64,000 nucleotides of DNA from Klebsiella indica. Its GTDB lineage: Bacteria > Pseudomonadota > Gammaproteobacteria > Enterobacterales > Enterobacteriaceae. The stretch covers positions 1-64,000 of the forward strand of contig NZ_VCHQ01000001.1 of assembly GCF_005860775.1 (NCBI RefSeq), in the 5' to 3' direction. The notes beneath the pieces were generated by a model. The model searched no databases, was not told where the DNA came from, and was given only the letters and a program-made list of their open reading frames with translations. Below are positions 9,622-17,860 of the stretch, piece by piece. Position 1 is the first letter of the stretch; every line of letters starts with the position of its first letter. The position numbers were made by a program, and so were the translations under genes.

Positions 9622-10782
9622 TCAATCCTGCTTTTCGAGAAAACGACGACAGGGTAAAAGGATTAAAAACCAGGCAAACCAGATCAGCGTGGCAAGCTGA
9701 GATGCCGGGCGGATCCACCCCTCTTCATTACGGAAACCGTCAATCAGATCGGGGCCCACCAGCGCTTTTGACCCCAGCCAGCCTAAAAAACAGGCATTCA
9801 TGACCCACAGCCAGAAGCCGCACTTCACCAGTTTGCTGTAATGGCGAAACCGCGCCCGCGAGGTATCAAGCCAGGGCAGGAAATAGAAAATCAGTATCGA
9901 ACCGCACATCGCCGCCAGACCGGCAAATTCATTCGGGAAGCAGCGTAGCATTGAGAAGAAAGGGAGAAAGTACCATTCAGGCGCGACAATCGCCGGCGTC
10001 ACCGTTGGATCGGCTGGAATAAAGTTGTCGGCGCTACTCAGGTAGTGCGGAGCAAAAAATAAAAACCAGGCAAAAAGCATCAAAAAAAGGGTGATTTTGA
10101 TGGCATCGAGGTCGCTGATTTTGTAATCGAATAACAGGCTTCTCGACGCTTTCTCGCTGAACGTCTTTTTCATCGCCTGAGCGAATGCCGATTGCACGGT
10201 ACGAATATGAAAAATCGTCGCCACAACAATCAGAAAGGGGAAAAGAAAGTGGAAAACAAAAAAACGCCCCAGCATCGGCGTTCCCGGCGTATGGCTTCCG
10301 AGCAACCAGGCGTAAAGCGTGCCCCCCACCAGCGGAATAGCCTGGACAAAACGAGTAATGACCGTGGCCGCCCAATAACTTTTTTGCCCCCAGATAAGAC
10401 TGTAGCCGAGAAATGCGGTCATCATCAGCAGCACGTACAGCGTCACGCTAATCATCCACATGGTCACCCAGGGTTTGCGGTACACGCTGTAGTACATGCC
10501 GCGAAAAATATGCAGATAGCAGGCGAAGAATAACAGCGACGCGCCAATTGCGTGCATATTGCGCAACAGCTCGCCGTGGCGAACCGCACGCATAATATGA
10601 ATAATGGAATCAAAGGCCAGTTCAGCCGTCGGCACGTAAAACATCGCCAGCACGATCCCCGTGAGGATCTGCACGCCAAGCATAACCAGCAGGATAGCGC
10701 CGACGGCAAAAACCCAGAGTCCGGCGACCGAGCGCGGAAAAGGGATACGCCAGCGCAGCGAATAGACCCGTTCACGCCCCAT
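9622..10782 (-). CDS. petB: Cytochrome b of a bc1 complex
   Basis: Membrane core of the quinol:cytochrome c oxidoreductase. The 386-residue protein has about eight hydrophobic helices. The two bis-His haem pairs can be read directly: His77/His178 and His91/His192, with the canonical 14-residue spacing within each helix. The Qo-site motif PEWYF is at 268-272, and WGQKSYWAATVIT is the cd1-helix region. It is full length, so both haems and the Qo site should form. The ATG at 10782 abuts the Rieske stop, indicating translational coupling; an in-frame ATG 13 codons upstream would overlap the Rieske gene. Confidence 0.95.
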   Translation of the reverse strand: MGRERVYSLRWRIPFPRSVAGLWVFAVGAILLVMLGVQILTGIVLAMFYVPTAELAFDSIIHIMRAVRHGELLRNMHAIGASLLFFACYLHIFRGMYYSVYRKPWVTMWMISVTLYVLLMMTAFLGYSLIWGQKSYWAATVITRFVQAIPLVGGTLYAWLLGSHTPGTPMLGRFFVFHFLFPFLIVVATIFHIRTVQSAFAQAMKKTFSEKASRSLLFDYKISDLDAIKITLFLMLFAWFLFFAPHYLSSADNFIPADPTVTPAIVAPEWYFLPFFSMLRCFPNEFAGLAAMCGSILIFYFLPWLDTSRARFRHYSKLVKCGFWLWVMNACFLGWLGSKALVGPDLIDGFRNEEGWIRPASQLATLIWFAWFLILLPCRRFLEKQD

Positions 10783-10783
10783 C

Positions 10784-11338
10784 TCAGGCTTCCTTCGCAC
10801 CAATGCGCACGGTCTGGCCATCGGGATGAAACGCGTAATCCGGGATGGCCAGATTCGCCGTTGCCGGTCCGCGGGTTACGCGCCCGGAAGTATCAAACTC
10901 TGAACCGTGGCACGGGCAAACCCAGCCCTGCCCGCCCGGTCTGGCGTTGGGGACGCATCCGGCATGCGGACAGTATCCCTCAATCACCAGCCATTGAGGG
11001 TAACCGGCAGTCACCCGTTCGCTGTCAGCCTGGGGGGCGAGAAGCGTAGTGGGATCGACATCCCTGGCGGCGGCGATTTCCTCCGCCGTGCGATGATGAA
11101 TAAGAATCAGCTTTCCCTGCCATACCCGCCGGAGGGTTTGCCCGGCGTCAATCCCCGCAAGAGAAACATCGATCGGTTCATTCTCACCGCGCGTTTTTTC
11201 ATCCGGGCCTAAAGCAGAAACCAGCGGCCAGACGGCGGCGGCAACGCCTGCCGCTCCGACGAATGTTGTCATCCTGCACAGGCATTCCCGACGCTGCTCC
11301 TGAATGTCGTCATCTGCATGTTTGTTATCCGCCACCAT
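10784..11338 (-). CDS. petA: Rieske iron-sulfur protein of a bc1 complex
   Basis: The 2Fe-2S electron carrier between the Qo site and cytochrome c1. It is 184 residues long. An N-terminal RRECLCRMTTFVGAAG segment looks like a twin-arginine-type anchor with one transmembrane helix, as in other Rieske proteins. Cluster ligands are Cys123/His125 (CPHAGC) and Cys141/His144 (CPCHGS); Cys128 and Cys143 would form the stabilising disulfide. Classical bc1 Rieske proteins have C-T-H-L-G-C, so the Pro-Ala substitution is unusual. A strong AGGAG precedes the ATG at 11338. The gene lies 24 bases after the pseudoazurin gene. Confidence 0.94.
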   Translation of the reverse strand: MVADNKHADDDIQEQRRECLCRMTTFVGAAGVAAAVWPLVSALGPDEKTRGENEPIDVSLAGIDAGQTLRRVWQGKLILIHHRTAEEIAAARDVDPTTLLAPQADSERVTAGYPQWLVIEGYCPHAGCVPNARPGGQGWVCPCHGSEFDTSGRVTRGPATANLAIPDYAFHPDGQTVRIGAKEA

Positions 11339-11362
11339 GCACTCCTCCCTGCATATCGTGGG

Positions 11363-11803
11363 TTACTGTTTGTCGATACGTGCGTAAATGGCCTGGAAAC
11401 GCTTATCGGCAATTCCCGGCGCCTTGAAAGCACGATAACTGTCTGGCAGAGAGGCATCGCCAACCTTAATCAGCATCACCATCCCCTGGGCGTAATGCGG
11501 CGTGCATTTGATGCCGTAAAATCCGGCATGGTCATATTTCACTTCGATCTCTTCATCAATTTTGCCGATAAACCCAGGGTAGCCAGCAGGAGACAGTTCT
11601 GCGATTGAAGCCGCGTTGTGGCTCTTGTGCTTGCGGATAAACTTCACCGTATCGCCGGGTTGGATCTCCAGGTAATCCGGCTCATAGACCATTGGCCCCG
11701 CCGCGCCACGATTTTTCATCAATACTTCGTGGGTTTGTGCGAAAGCGGAAGAGGCGATCGCCAGTAAACACAAAACTTTCAGACTCTGTTTGAGGTATTT
11801 CAT
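11363..11803 (-). CDS. Pseudoazurin (type I blue copper protein)
   Basis: Small periplasmic copper electron carrier. The 146-residue precursor has a clear signal peptide cleaved after AIASSAFA (residue 22). Type I copper ligands can be assigned: His62 (KSHNAAS), Cys100, His103 and Met108 (KCTPHYAQGM), the exact pseudoazurin pattern. The start at 11803 follows GGAAGAACTG; longer upstream frames overlap the ATPase. In denitrifiers pseudoazurin carries electrons from bc1 to copper nitrite or nitrous-oxide reductase, and its place directly before the bc1 genes suggests it is their acceptor. No such reductase is in this window. Confidence 0.93.
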   Translation of the reverse strand: MKYLKQSLKVLCLLAIASSAFAQTHEVLMKNRGAAGPMVYEPDYLEIQPGDTVKFIRKHKSHNAASIAELSPAGYPGFIGKIDEEIEVKYDHAGFYGIKCTPHYAQGMVMLIKVGDASLPDSYRAFKAPGIADKRFQAIYARIDKQ

Positions 11804-11813
11804 CAGTTCTTCC

Positions 11814-12629
11814 TTAGCATTCATCTGGTCTCTGATAACGAATAAAGCAGCTTGCGCCATCCGGTTCGCGTTCAATGACGGTATCAATGCCGAACCAGGC
11901 GTTAATATTTTCGCGGGTAAAAACGGCGCATGGCGCTCCCTGCATCACCATGCGTCCGGACGTCATAACGAGGATGCGATCGCAAAACATCGCCGCATGA
12001 TTCAGGTCATGCAGGGCGGCAATCACCGTGAGCTTTTCGCGTTTCACCAGACTCAGCAGGCCAATCTGATGTTGAATATCAAGGTGGTTGGTGGGTTCAT
12101 CCATCAACAGTAGCTGCGGCTGCTGGGCCAGCGCCCGGGCGATATGCAGACGCTGTTTTTCTCCGCCGGAAAAAGTATGCCAGCAGCGGTGCTGCAACGC
12201 CTGAAGCGCGACTTTTTCCAGCATCGTTTGCACGATGTCGTCATCTTTTTGAGACCACGGCGAGAGCAGGCTGAGCCAGGGCGTTCTCCCCAGCGAAACG
12301 GCCTGCAACGCGGTAAGACGTTCACTGGTCTCCGCCTGCTGCTCAACCAATGCCACCTTCTGCGCCAGATGACGACGCGAGTACTGTTGCAGTGCCTTTT
12401 GCTGCAGAGCAATCTGGCCGGAAGTGGGCTTCAGCAACCCCGCCAGCAATGAAATGAGGGACGTTTTACCCGAACCGTTGGGGCCGATGATACCGACAAA
12501 CTCGCCTGGCGTGACGCTGAGCGAGACATCATCAACAATCATCTTGCCTTTCACCTGCCAGCGCAGATTGCGCGCTTCGATAACCGCATCAGCAGAGGTC
12601 TCAAAAGGGATTACCGCGTTCAGCGTCAT
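11814..12629 (-). CDS. FecE/BtuD-type ABC transporter ATPase
   Basis: Cytoplasmic ATPase of an iron-chelate/cobalamin class importer, 271 residues. It has Walker A GPNGSGKT, Q-loop region ALVEQQAET, signature TFSGGEKQRL, Walker B LLLMDEPTNHLD and switch His in AALHDLNHA. Its start overlaps the permease stop by 4 bases, so the two are translationally coupled. Its stop is 10 bases from the pseudoazurin start. Substrate class is discussed under the binding protein. Confidence 0.93.
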   Translation of the reverse strand: MTLNAVIPFETSADAVIEARNLRWQVKGKMIVDDVSLSVTPGEFVGIIGPNGSGKTSLISLLAGLLKPTSGQIALQQKALQQYSRRHLAQKVALVEQQAETSERLTALQAVSLGRTPWLSLLSPWSQKDDDIVQTMLEKVALQALQHRCWHTFSGGEKQRLHIARALAQQPQLLLMDEPTNHLDIQHQIGLLSLVKREKLTVIAALHDLNHAAMFCDRILVMTSGRMVMQGAPCAVFTRENINAWFGIDTVIEREPDGASCFIRYQRPDEC

Positions 12630-13696
12630 TTGGCCCGGCCTCCTCTTATCAGGATGAGTGAAAACGCTGGCGCACCAACCAGCGCGGTGATCACGCCTAT
12701 TGGTAGCACCTGGCCTGGCAATAAGGTGCGGGAAATAACGTCGGCGATGACAAGGAAAATGGCGCCGGTCAGCGCGCTGACCGGCAGCAGCCGATGGTGC
12801 TGATTGCCAACCAGCAGACGGGCGGCATGAGGGATCACCAGGCCAACAAAGCCAATCGCGCCGACAATAGAGACCATAATTGCCGTCATGCCGGTGACGG
12901 CGGCGATCAGCACCGCGCGGGTACGTTTTACCGGAATTCCCAGCGATGCGGCGGATTCCGCGCCAAAAGAGAAGGCATCAAGATGACGAGCATAAAAAAA
13001 ACACAGCACAATGCCGATCAGCGCAGTGGGCACCGCCAGGACGACATCAGGCCAGCGCACGCCGCTGAGATTACCCAGTAACCAGAACATGATACCGCGG
13101 GCCTGCTCGGCGTTTGCCGAGCGGGTGATAATCAGTGAAGTCATCGCATTGAAAAGCTGCGAACTGGCGATCCCGGCCAGAATAATTTTGGTTGTGACGC
13201 CACCGCCCTGTCTGCCGCCAGCGGCCATCGCCAGCAGCGCAACGAACAGAAATGCAGTCAGTGCGCCAATAAAAGCCCCCAGGGACATGCTGACGATCCC
13301 GGCGCCAAGCCCGGTGAGCGCAATCAGCACCGCGCCAGTAGAGGCGCCGGCGGAAATACCCAGCAGATAAGGTTCGGCAAGCGCATTGCGCAGCAACGAC
13401 TGAAGCACAACCCCGGATATGGCCAGGCAGGCGCCACAACTGGCAGAGACCAGCGCGCGCGTCAGGCGGTAGTTCCAGATAATTCCCGCATCCAGCGCAT
13501 CGACAGGATAGCGGGCATCAAACAGACGATTTGCCAGCGTGCTGAGTACGTGCCCCCAGGGAATAAAGGTTTCGCCAATAGAAATCCCTGCCAGCAGGAC
13601 GCAGCACATGAGCACGCTGACCCAAAGGGTGTGTCCACCGACTCTCACCGCAAGTTGACCGATAGCACGGCGCGTCCTGCGAGAATCACTGATCAT
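12626..13696 (-). CDS. FecCD/BtuC-family ABC transporter permease
   Basis: Polytopic inner-membrane permease of the siderophore/haem/cobalamin uptake class, 356 residues. The family signatures are present: GAIWNYRLTRALV-like N-terminal region (GIIWNYRLTRALVSASCGAC), LAEPYLLGISAGASTGA, and the C-terminal GLVIPHAARLLVG. The chosen ATG at 13696 has AGGA nine bases upstream; an ATG three codons earlier sits too close to it. A single permease gene suggests a homodimer, as in BtuCD. Confidence 0.93.
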   Translation of the reverse strand: MISDSRRTRRAIGQLAVRVGGHTLWVSVLMCCVLLAGISIGETFIPWGHVLSTLANRLFDARYPVDALDAGIIWNYRLTRALVSASCGACLAISGVVLQSLLRNALAEPYLLGISAGASTGAVLIALTGLGAGIVSMSLGAFIGALTAFLFVALLAMAAGGRQGGGVTTKIILAGIASSQLFNAMTSLIITRSANAEQARGIMFWLLGNLSGVRWPDVVLAVPTALIGIVLCFFYARHLDAFSFGAESAASLGIPVKRTRAVLIAAVTGMTAIMVSIVGAIGFVGLVIPHAARLLVGNQHHRLLPVSALTGAIFLVIADVISRTLLPGQVLPIGVITALVGAPAFSLILIRGGRAK

Positions 13697-13733
13697 TATC
13701 TGCATTCCTGATTACCTGAAATACGCGATGACC

Positions 13734-13945
13734 CGGAGCCTGCCTGACCCATCAGGCGATGTTATTTGCCCGTTTGGTCTTCGACAGCGATAACGCCAAA
13801 TGCAGTGCCCTCCAGGACGACCCGCAGGGGGAGCGTCGGGAATCATCGGCGCGTACTGCCTGTACGTGCCGGATGTTCCGCTCTGTCCGTATCCAGACTG
13901 GCTGCGACAATTTGCGCCGTTAACCGGGCAGTAAGGCAAGACCAG
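13734..13945. repeat. Degenerate family-B intergenic repeat
   Basis: The spacer between the binding-protein and permease genes resembles the repeat at 31019-31168. GGAGCCTGCCTGACCCATCA matches its left end, and the internal CGTACTGCCTGTACGTGCCG and CCAGACTGGCTGCGACAATT match the other copy. Limits are approximate. It splits an otherwise tightly packed array. Confidence 0.6.
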
Positions 13946-13959
13946 GGGTAAAACGTCGC

Positions 13960-15021
13960 TTAATGAGCGGCCTGCGGATGCGCTAAGCCGTACTCAACCA
14001 GGGCGTCAGCCAGTTTTTCCACCCCATCAATGGTTCTAATCCCGGCGTTCATGGTTTGTACATCAATGACCGGCAGATGGTTTTCCTTCACCGCGGGAAG
14101 CAGGCTGGTGACGGGGTCAGATTTCAGATATTCCATTTTGACTTTCCAGTCATCAGCGGGGAAGCGGCGACGGCTCATTTCACCGAGCACAATGACGGAA
14201 GGATTGGCTTTAGCGATAGTTTCCCAGCCTACCGTGGGCCACTCTTCAGCGGAATCAATCACGTTTTTCACGCCCAGCGTTTTCGCGATCCATGCGGCCG
14301 GACCAAACTTCCCGGCGACATAAGGATCGAGCTGCAGGTCGGCACTGGAGAACCAGAAAACGACGGAAACGTTTTTATCCATTGCGGAAATTTTATTTTT
14401 GGCTGCCGCTTCCCGCGCCTTAAGGCTGGCAATCAGCGCATCGCCTTTATCCTGAACGTCGAAGATTTTCGCCAGATCGGCGATTTCCTGGTACACCATT
14501 GCGATATCAAACATGCTCTTACGTACACCGTCGCCGCCATCTTCGTTATCTTTTGCGCAGTCGGCTGGCGCGGTATAAACAGGCACTTTCAGTTCACTAA
14601 ACTGCTCGTAAGATGCCACCGTCCCCGCCGGGCCGATTTGCCACTCAAACTGGCTGGCAACCAGATCCGGCTTTTTCGCAATGATCCCTTCAAAACTGGG
14701 AATGTTTTGTGCAATAACGGCAATTTTCTCATTTGCCGCTTTATACGCATCCGGTACCGGGCCAAACCAGAGCGAGGTTCCGACCACGCGGTCGGCCAGA
14801 CCCAGTGAATAAAGAATTTCAGTGCTGTTCTGACCGACCGTTGCCACGCGCGTTGGCGCCTGATTGAAGGTAAGCTCGCGACCGCAGTTTTTAATCGTCA
14901 GAGGATATTCGGTTTTTGCCGCGCTGGCGAAACCGGCATTCAGAAACAGAACCGCGGCGCCCGTCATTGCCAGAAGCGTTTTTTTCGAAGTAAAAGAGGT
15001 AGAATTAGCGTGCATTATCAT
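13960..15021 (-). CDS. Periplasmic binding protein of the FecCD-type importer
   Basis: Class III (FecB/BtuF-like) substrate-binding protein, 353 residues. It has a signal peptide (LLAMTGAAVLFLNAGFASA) and typical motifs: APTRVATVGQNSTEILYSLG, IIAKKPDLVASQFEWQIGP, and ANPSVIVLGEM. First gene of the array and nearest to the cobalamin riboswitch. This points to a corrinoid, cobalt-related ligand or a metal chelate, but a substrate cannot be read from the sequence. The MIM start allows initiation at 15021 or 15015. Confidence 0.9.
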   Translation of the reverse strand: MIMHANSTSFTSKKTLLAMTGAAVLFLNAGFASAAKTEYPLTIKNCGRELTFNQAPTRVATVGQNSTEILYSLGLADRVVGTSLWFGPVPDAYKAANEKIAVIAQNIPSFEGIIAKKPDLVASQFEWQIGPAGTVASYEQFSELKVPVYTAPADCAKDNEDGGDGVRKSMFDIAMVYQEIADLAKIFDVQDKGDALIASLKAREAAAKNKISAMDKNVSVVFWFSSADLQLDPYVAGKFGPAAWIAKTLGVKNVIDSAEEWPTVGWETIAKANPSVIVLGEMSRRRFPADDWKVKMEYLKSDPVTSLLPAVKENHLPVIDVQTMNAGIRTIDGVEKLADALVEYGLAHPQAAH

Positions 15022-15154
15022 CGTCCCGTCGATGCCAGAAGGTTAACCTCTGGTCATGGTTATTTCATTCCATATAGCGGGAGGAGACATGAAAATAGAT
15101 GACATTGAGTCGTGAACGCTTTTGAATGATATTATGTAAAAGATGCAAATATAC

Positions 15155-15298
15155 CCGTTATAGTTCAAGTTGCCTGTATGTTGACTGCGCTCACTTGCCG
15201 CGTGATTCACGCCTGCGGCTTCACCTCTACGGGGCCAACGCAAGCGCCGTTCAAAACGGTTAACCGTTTGTCATGCAACTCGAATTATTTAGGGGAAT
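15155..15298. repeat. Family-A MITE-like palindromic repeat
   Basis: Begins ACCCGTTATAGTTCAAGTTG and ends GCAACTCGAATTATTTAGGG: the imperfect terminal inverted repeats of a small element common in enterobacterial intergenic DNA. It lies between the riboswitch and the binding-protein start codon, inside the expected leader. Confidence 0.75.
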
Positions 15299-15399
15299 AA
15301 GCTTTATTTCGCCAAATATCGTATACATAAATTCATCACAGTTTATGTCAAATAATTCATCCCATGGACCATCCCGTCCACTCAATGGCGTACAACCTG

Positions 15400-15572
15400 A
15401 CAGCAGGTCTCCTGACTCGCGGCAATCAGAATATCAGCCTTCCCATAAAGCATACTTTACAGTGACCAGCGGTTAATTAACCGCACAAGGATATTCGCTA
15501 TCCGCCTACAGTTGCGGGGGCAGTTATGGCATTGAACTGAATCATTCGCACCATATTCCAATTCAAAACATA
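15400..15572 (-). promoter_or_regulatory. Cobalamin (B12) riboswitch
   Basis: Reading the minus strand, the order of conserved blocks is that of the cobalamin aptamer: GGAATATGGTGCGAAT, then TGCCCCCGCAACTGTAG, then GGTCACTG, and finally the B12 box GAGTCAGGAGACCTGCTG at about 15403-15420. It lies upstream of and in the same direction as the binding-protein gene, about 380 bases from its ATG. Ligand binding by this class normally lowers expression. I could not fold it, so the expression platform is undefined. Confidence 0.87.
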
Positions 15573-15688
15573 ATCCATCATACTTCAGGCAGCAGGTGTC
15601 CCGGATATTCACTCACCTCAGTCACTGACTTGAGTCAGTTCCCTGGGCGCAATCCTCTTACCCTGCCGCGCGAATAATTTAGGCTATA
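15573..15688. repeat. Family-A MITE-like repeat abutting the riboswitch
   Basis: Left end ATCCATCATACTTCAGGCAG and right end GCGAATAATTTAGGCTATA match the family-A termini. The centre (CAGTCACTGACTTGAGTCAG) is palindromic as in other copies. Its edge coincides with the 5' limit of the aptamer core, so the riboswitch promoter must lie in or beyond it. Confidence 0.65.
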
Positions 15689-16435
15689 AAAATGTAATGA
15701 AGTGCTGTCGACAGCGACTCTAGCGACAATTGTTAATAAGGTCAACCGTATGATAAATAAATAAATAAAAACGTCATACAAACATCATTTTATATATAAC
15801 TTACAATAAGTTAAAATAGACCGCTCTGGTATATGAGAATCACAATAAAAAGATAAATGAGAATTATATGATTATGATCAATTTAGAAATACTGAGCCGC
15901 TTAACTTAAAGGCGGGGTTCAAAGAACGACAAACGTCTCAGGAGAAAATTGCCCTTTAACCGGCAGGTCTGCGCTGAGAAACACATTCGGGATTAAAGAT
16001 GTCCTGAGCGGCGGGCTGTATTACCCTGCCCACGCTGAAGAACAAATTCCAGGTCCTTAACAAGAAATACCTGAACCACAGGAATATCGATACGCGTCAT
16101 CTCGCGCAGCGTAACGGGAATCATAATGCGCCAGGCTCAGAGTAGACAAGAATAGGGGAAAGAGATAATAACAACTCAGACGGGAAATACCGCTATCCGG
16201 AACGTCCCATTGCTTATGCATTTTCACCGCCCATCCCGGATCCCCCCGACGGCACTTATATGCCTCGTCTCTTTAACATTGCTGAACAGAACGCTTAATC
16301 GCATTCAACCTGATTTTGCGCTGGCCGCGAAGGGCTCAGGGGTGAAGCGGATCGCCGTGGCCAACGCGGATATAACGGGAAGTATGCCGGGTATATACCG
16401 CAATGTTCTCAGCGATATATACGCCAGCAAGTCGA
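15689..16435. other. Long intergenic stretch with possible decayed coding fragments
   Basis: About 750 bases with no intact gene. Two plus-strand frames look protein-like: LPTLKNKFQVLNKKYLNHRN near 16020-16090, and KYRYPERPIAYAFSPPIPDP ending at a stop near 16297. Neither has a start, ribosome site or recognised family. They may be remains of an inactivated gene. The AT-rich part near 15720-15850 probably carries the riboswitch-operon promoter. Confidence 0.3.
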
Positions 16436-17800
16436 TTAATAGCTCAGCCTGAACGTGTAGGCATATTCCAGCCCAAGCTCAAAATCCCAGGGCAGAGGAT
16501 GCAGAATAAGCTGCTCCCCCAGGATCTCGAACGGCACTGGGATCGGCTGCCCACGGCACAGTAACTCACAGGCGCCCGGCGTCATTCCTGACAGGATGCG
16601 TAAAGCAAAGTTGTGGGTAGGCCAGCGGGTGAGAATCAGGTAATCGTGGGCGCCTGCGCAGGTCAGAAAAGCGTGCTCATCGTCGTGCTGTAAGCGGGTA
16701 CACATTTCGCTGCCATAAATCGCTTCGCCGTTTACCGCCATCCAACGACCGATGTCCCGTAACCGTTCCTGTTGTATAACCGGGATGCGGCCATCCGCAG
16801 TGGGGCCAACGTTTAACAGGAAGTTTCCCCCTTTAGCAACGATCCCGATGAGCTGGAGAATCAGTTGCTGTGATGTGCAATAATCTTCCAGTTGTTCCGC
16901 ACGGTTATAACCGTAGGATTTGCCGATACCGCGACTCTCCTCCCACGGATGAAGCCTGCCGAAACCATCTTTATCGTTATACTCAGTACTGTAATAATCG
17001 CCATGTTCGCCCGGCATCTCTTTACAAAACCGATCGTTCACTACCACTTCGTCTTTATTCGGCGCATCGTTGTACAACCAGCACAGGAATTCTTTAGTCT
17101 GGCTATATTCTTCGCTAAAGTCCCACTCTCCGCCATCGGCGAAAATCAGGCTTGGCTGATAGTTGGTAACCAGCTCTTTTAACTGAGGAATAAGGATTTC
17201 ATCCGGATAACGCGCCTCGGCAATACCAAACTTTTCGCGGTCGCGCTGAGGGATAAAAAAACCGCCTTCAGGGCGATGGCTTGAGTTGGTTTCCCATTCA
17301 ACGCTGGAATAGTAGATCCCCATTTTTAGCCCGCTGTCACGGACGGCCCGGGTGATATCGCCGAGCAGATCGCGCTGCGGCCCGGTGTCGCCGCTGTTCC
17401 ACCCTTTCTTATGGCGATTTTCAGTCGGCCACAGGCAGAAGCCGTCATGATGTTTTGTCGTCAGCACCACATATTTCGCCCCGGAGGATTTAAACAGTTC
17501 GGCCCAGGCCTCAGGCTCAAAAAGCTCAGCTTTAAAGAGCGGAGCAAAATCACGATAGAGAAAATCCGGGGCATAGTTTCTCTGGTGGAAATCATCATCA
17601 TTATTGCGATACTGACCATAAACGCTGGCGTAATACCACTCGGCGTAAGATCCGAACAAGGCGTTATTAATTTTTCGCCATGAGGGAACGGAGTAAACCC
17701 CCCAGTGGATAAAAATGCCGAACCTGGCCTCGTTATACCACTGAGGTATCTCCCGGCTATCGAGGCTTGCCCAATCGGGCTGATAAGTTTTTTGGGTCAT
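16436..17800 (-). CDS. Alpha-L-fucosidase, GH29 family
   Basis: Glycoside hydrolase releasing L-fucose from fucosides, 454 residues from the preferred start MTQKTYQPDWASL at 17800 (the frame is open 19 codons further). GH29 features in order: WYNEARFGIFIHWGVYSVPS near the N-terminus, VVLTTKHHDGFCLWPT, KMGIYYSSVEW, and the nucleophile region SLIFADGGEWDF. The conserved GGNFLLNVGPTADGRI follows. No signal peptide, so it acts in the cytoplasm on an imported substrate. Last gene of the ABC/PLP operon, separated from the DppA-like gene by 60 bases. Confidence 0.92.
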   Translation of the reverse strand: MTQKTYQPDWASLDSREIPQWYNEARFGIFIHWGVYSVPSWRKINNALFGSYAEWYYASVYGQYRNNDDDFHQRNYAPDFLYRDFAPLFKAELFEPEAWAELFKSSGAKYVVLTTKHHDGFCLWPTENRHKKGWNSGDTGPQRDLLGDITRAVRDSGLKMGIYYSSVEWETNSSHRPEGGFFIPQRDREKFGIAEARYPDEILIPQLKELVTNYQPSLIFADGGEWDFSEEYSQTKEFLCWLYNDAPNKDEVVVNDRFCKEMPGEHGDYYSTEYNDKDGFGRLHPWEESRGIGKSYGYNRAEQLEDYCTSQQLILQLIGIVAKGGNFLLNVGPTADGRIPVIQQERLRDIGRWMAVNGEAIYGSEMCTRLQHDDEHAFLTCAGAHDYLILTRWPTHNFALRILSGMTPGACELLCRGQPIPVPFEILGEQLILHPLPWDFELGLEYAYTFRLSY

Positions 17801-17860
17801 GGGTTGATGTTCCACGTTGTCCTTCGGTTCAGCGCCTGATGAATCAGGCGCTGTCAATAT

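Noticed and set aside
14056-14808. 250-residue plus-strand open frame
   Set aside because: It is entirely antisense to the periplasmic binding protein, whose signal peptide and family motifs are clear; similar long antisense frames over cysS, ybbP and lpxH were dropped for the same reason.
16210-16452. 80-residue plus-strand open frame
   Set aside because: No ribosome binding site or family; it runs into the fucosidase 3' end in antisense and conflicts with a more protein-like frame in the same bases.
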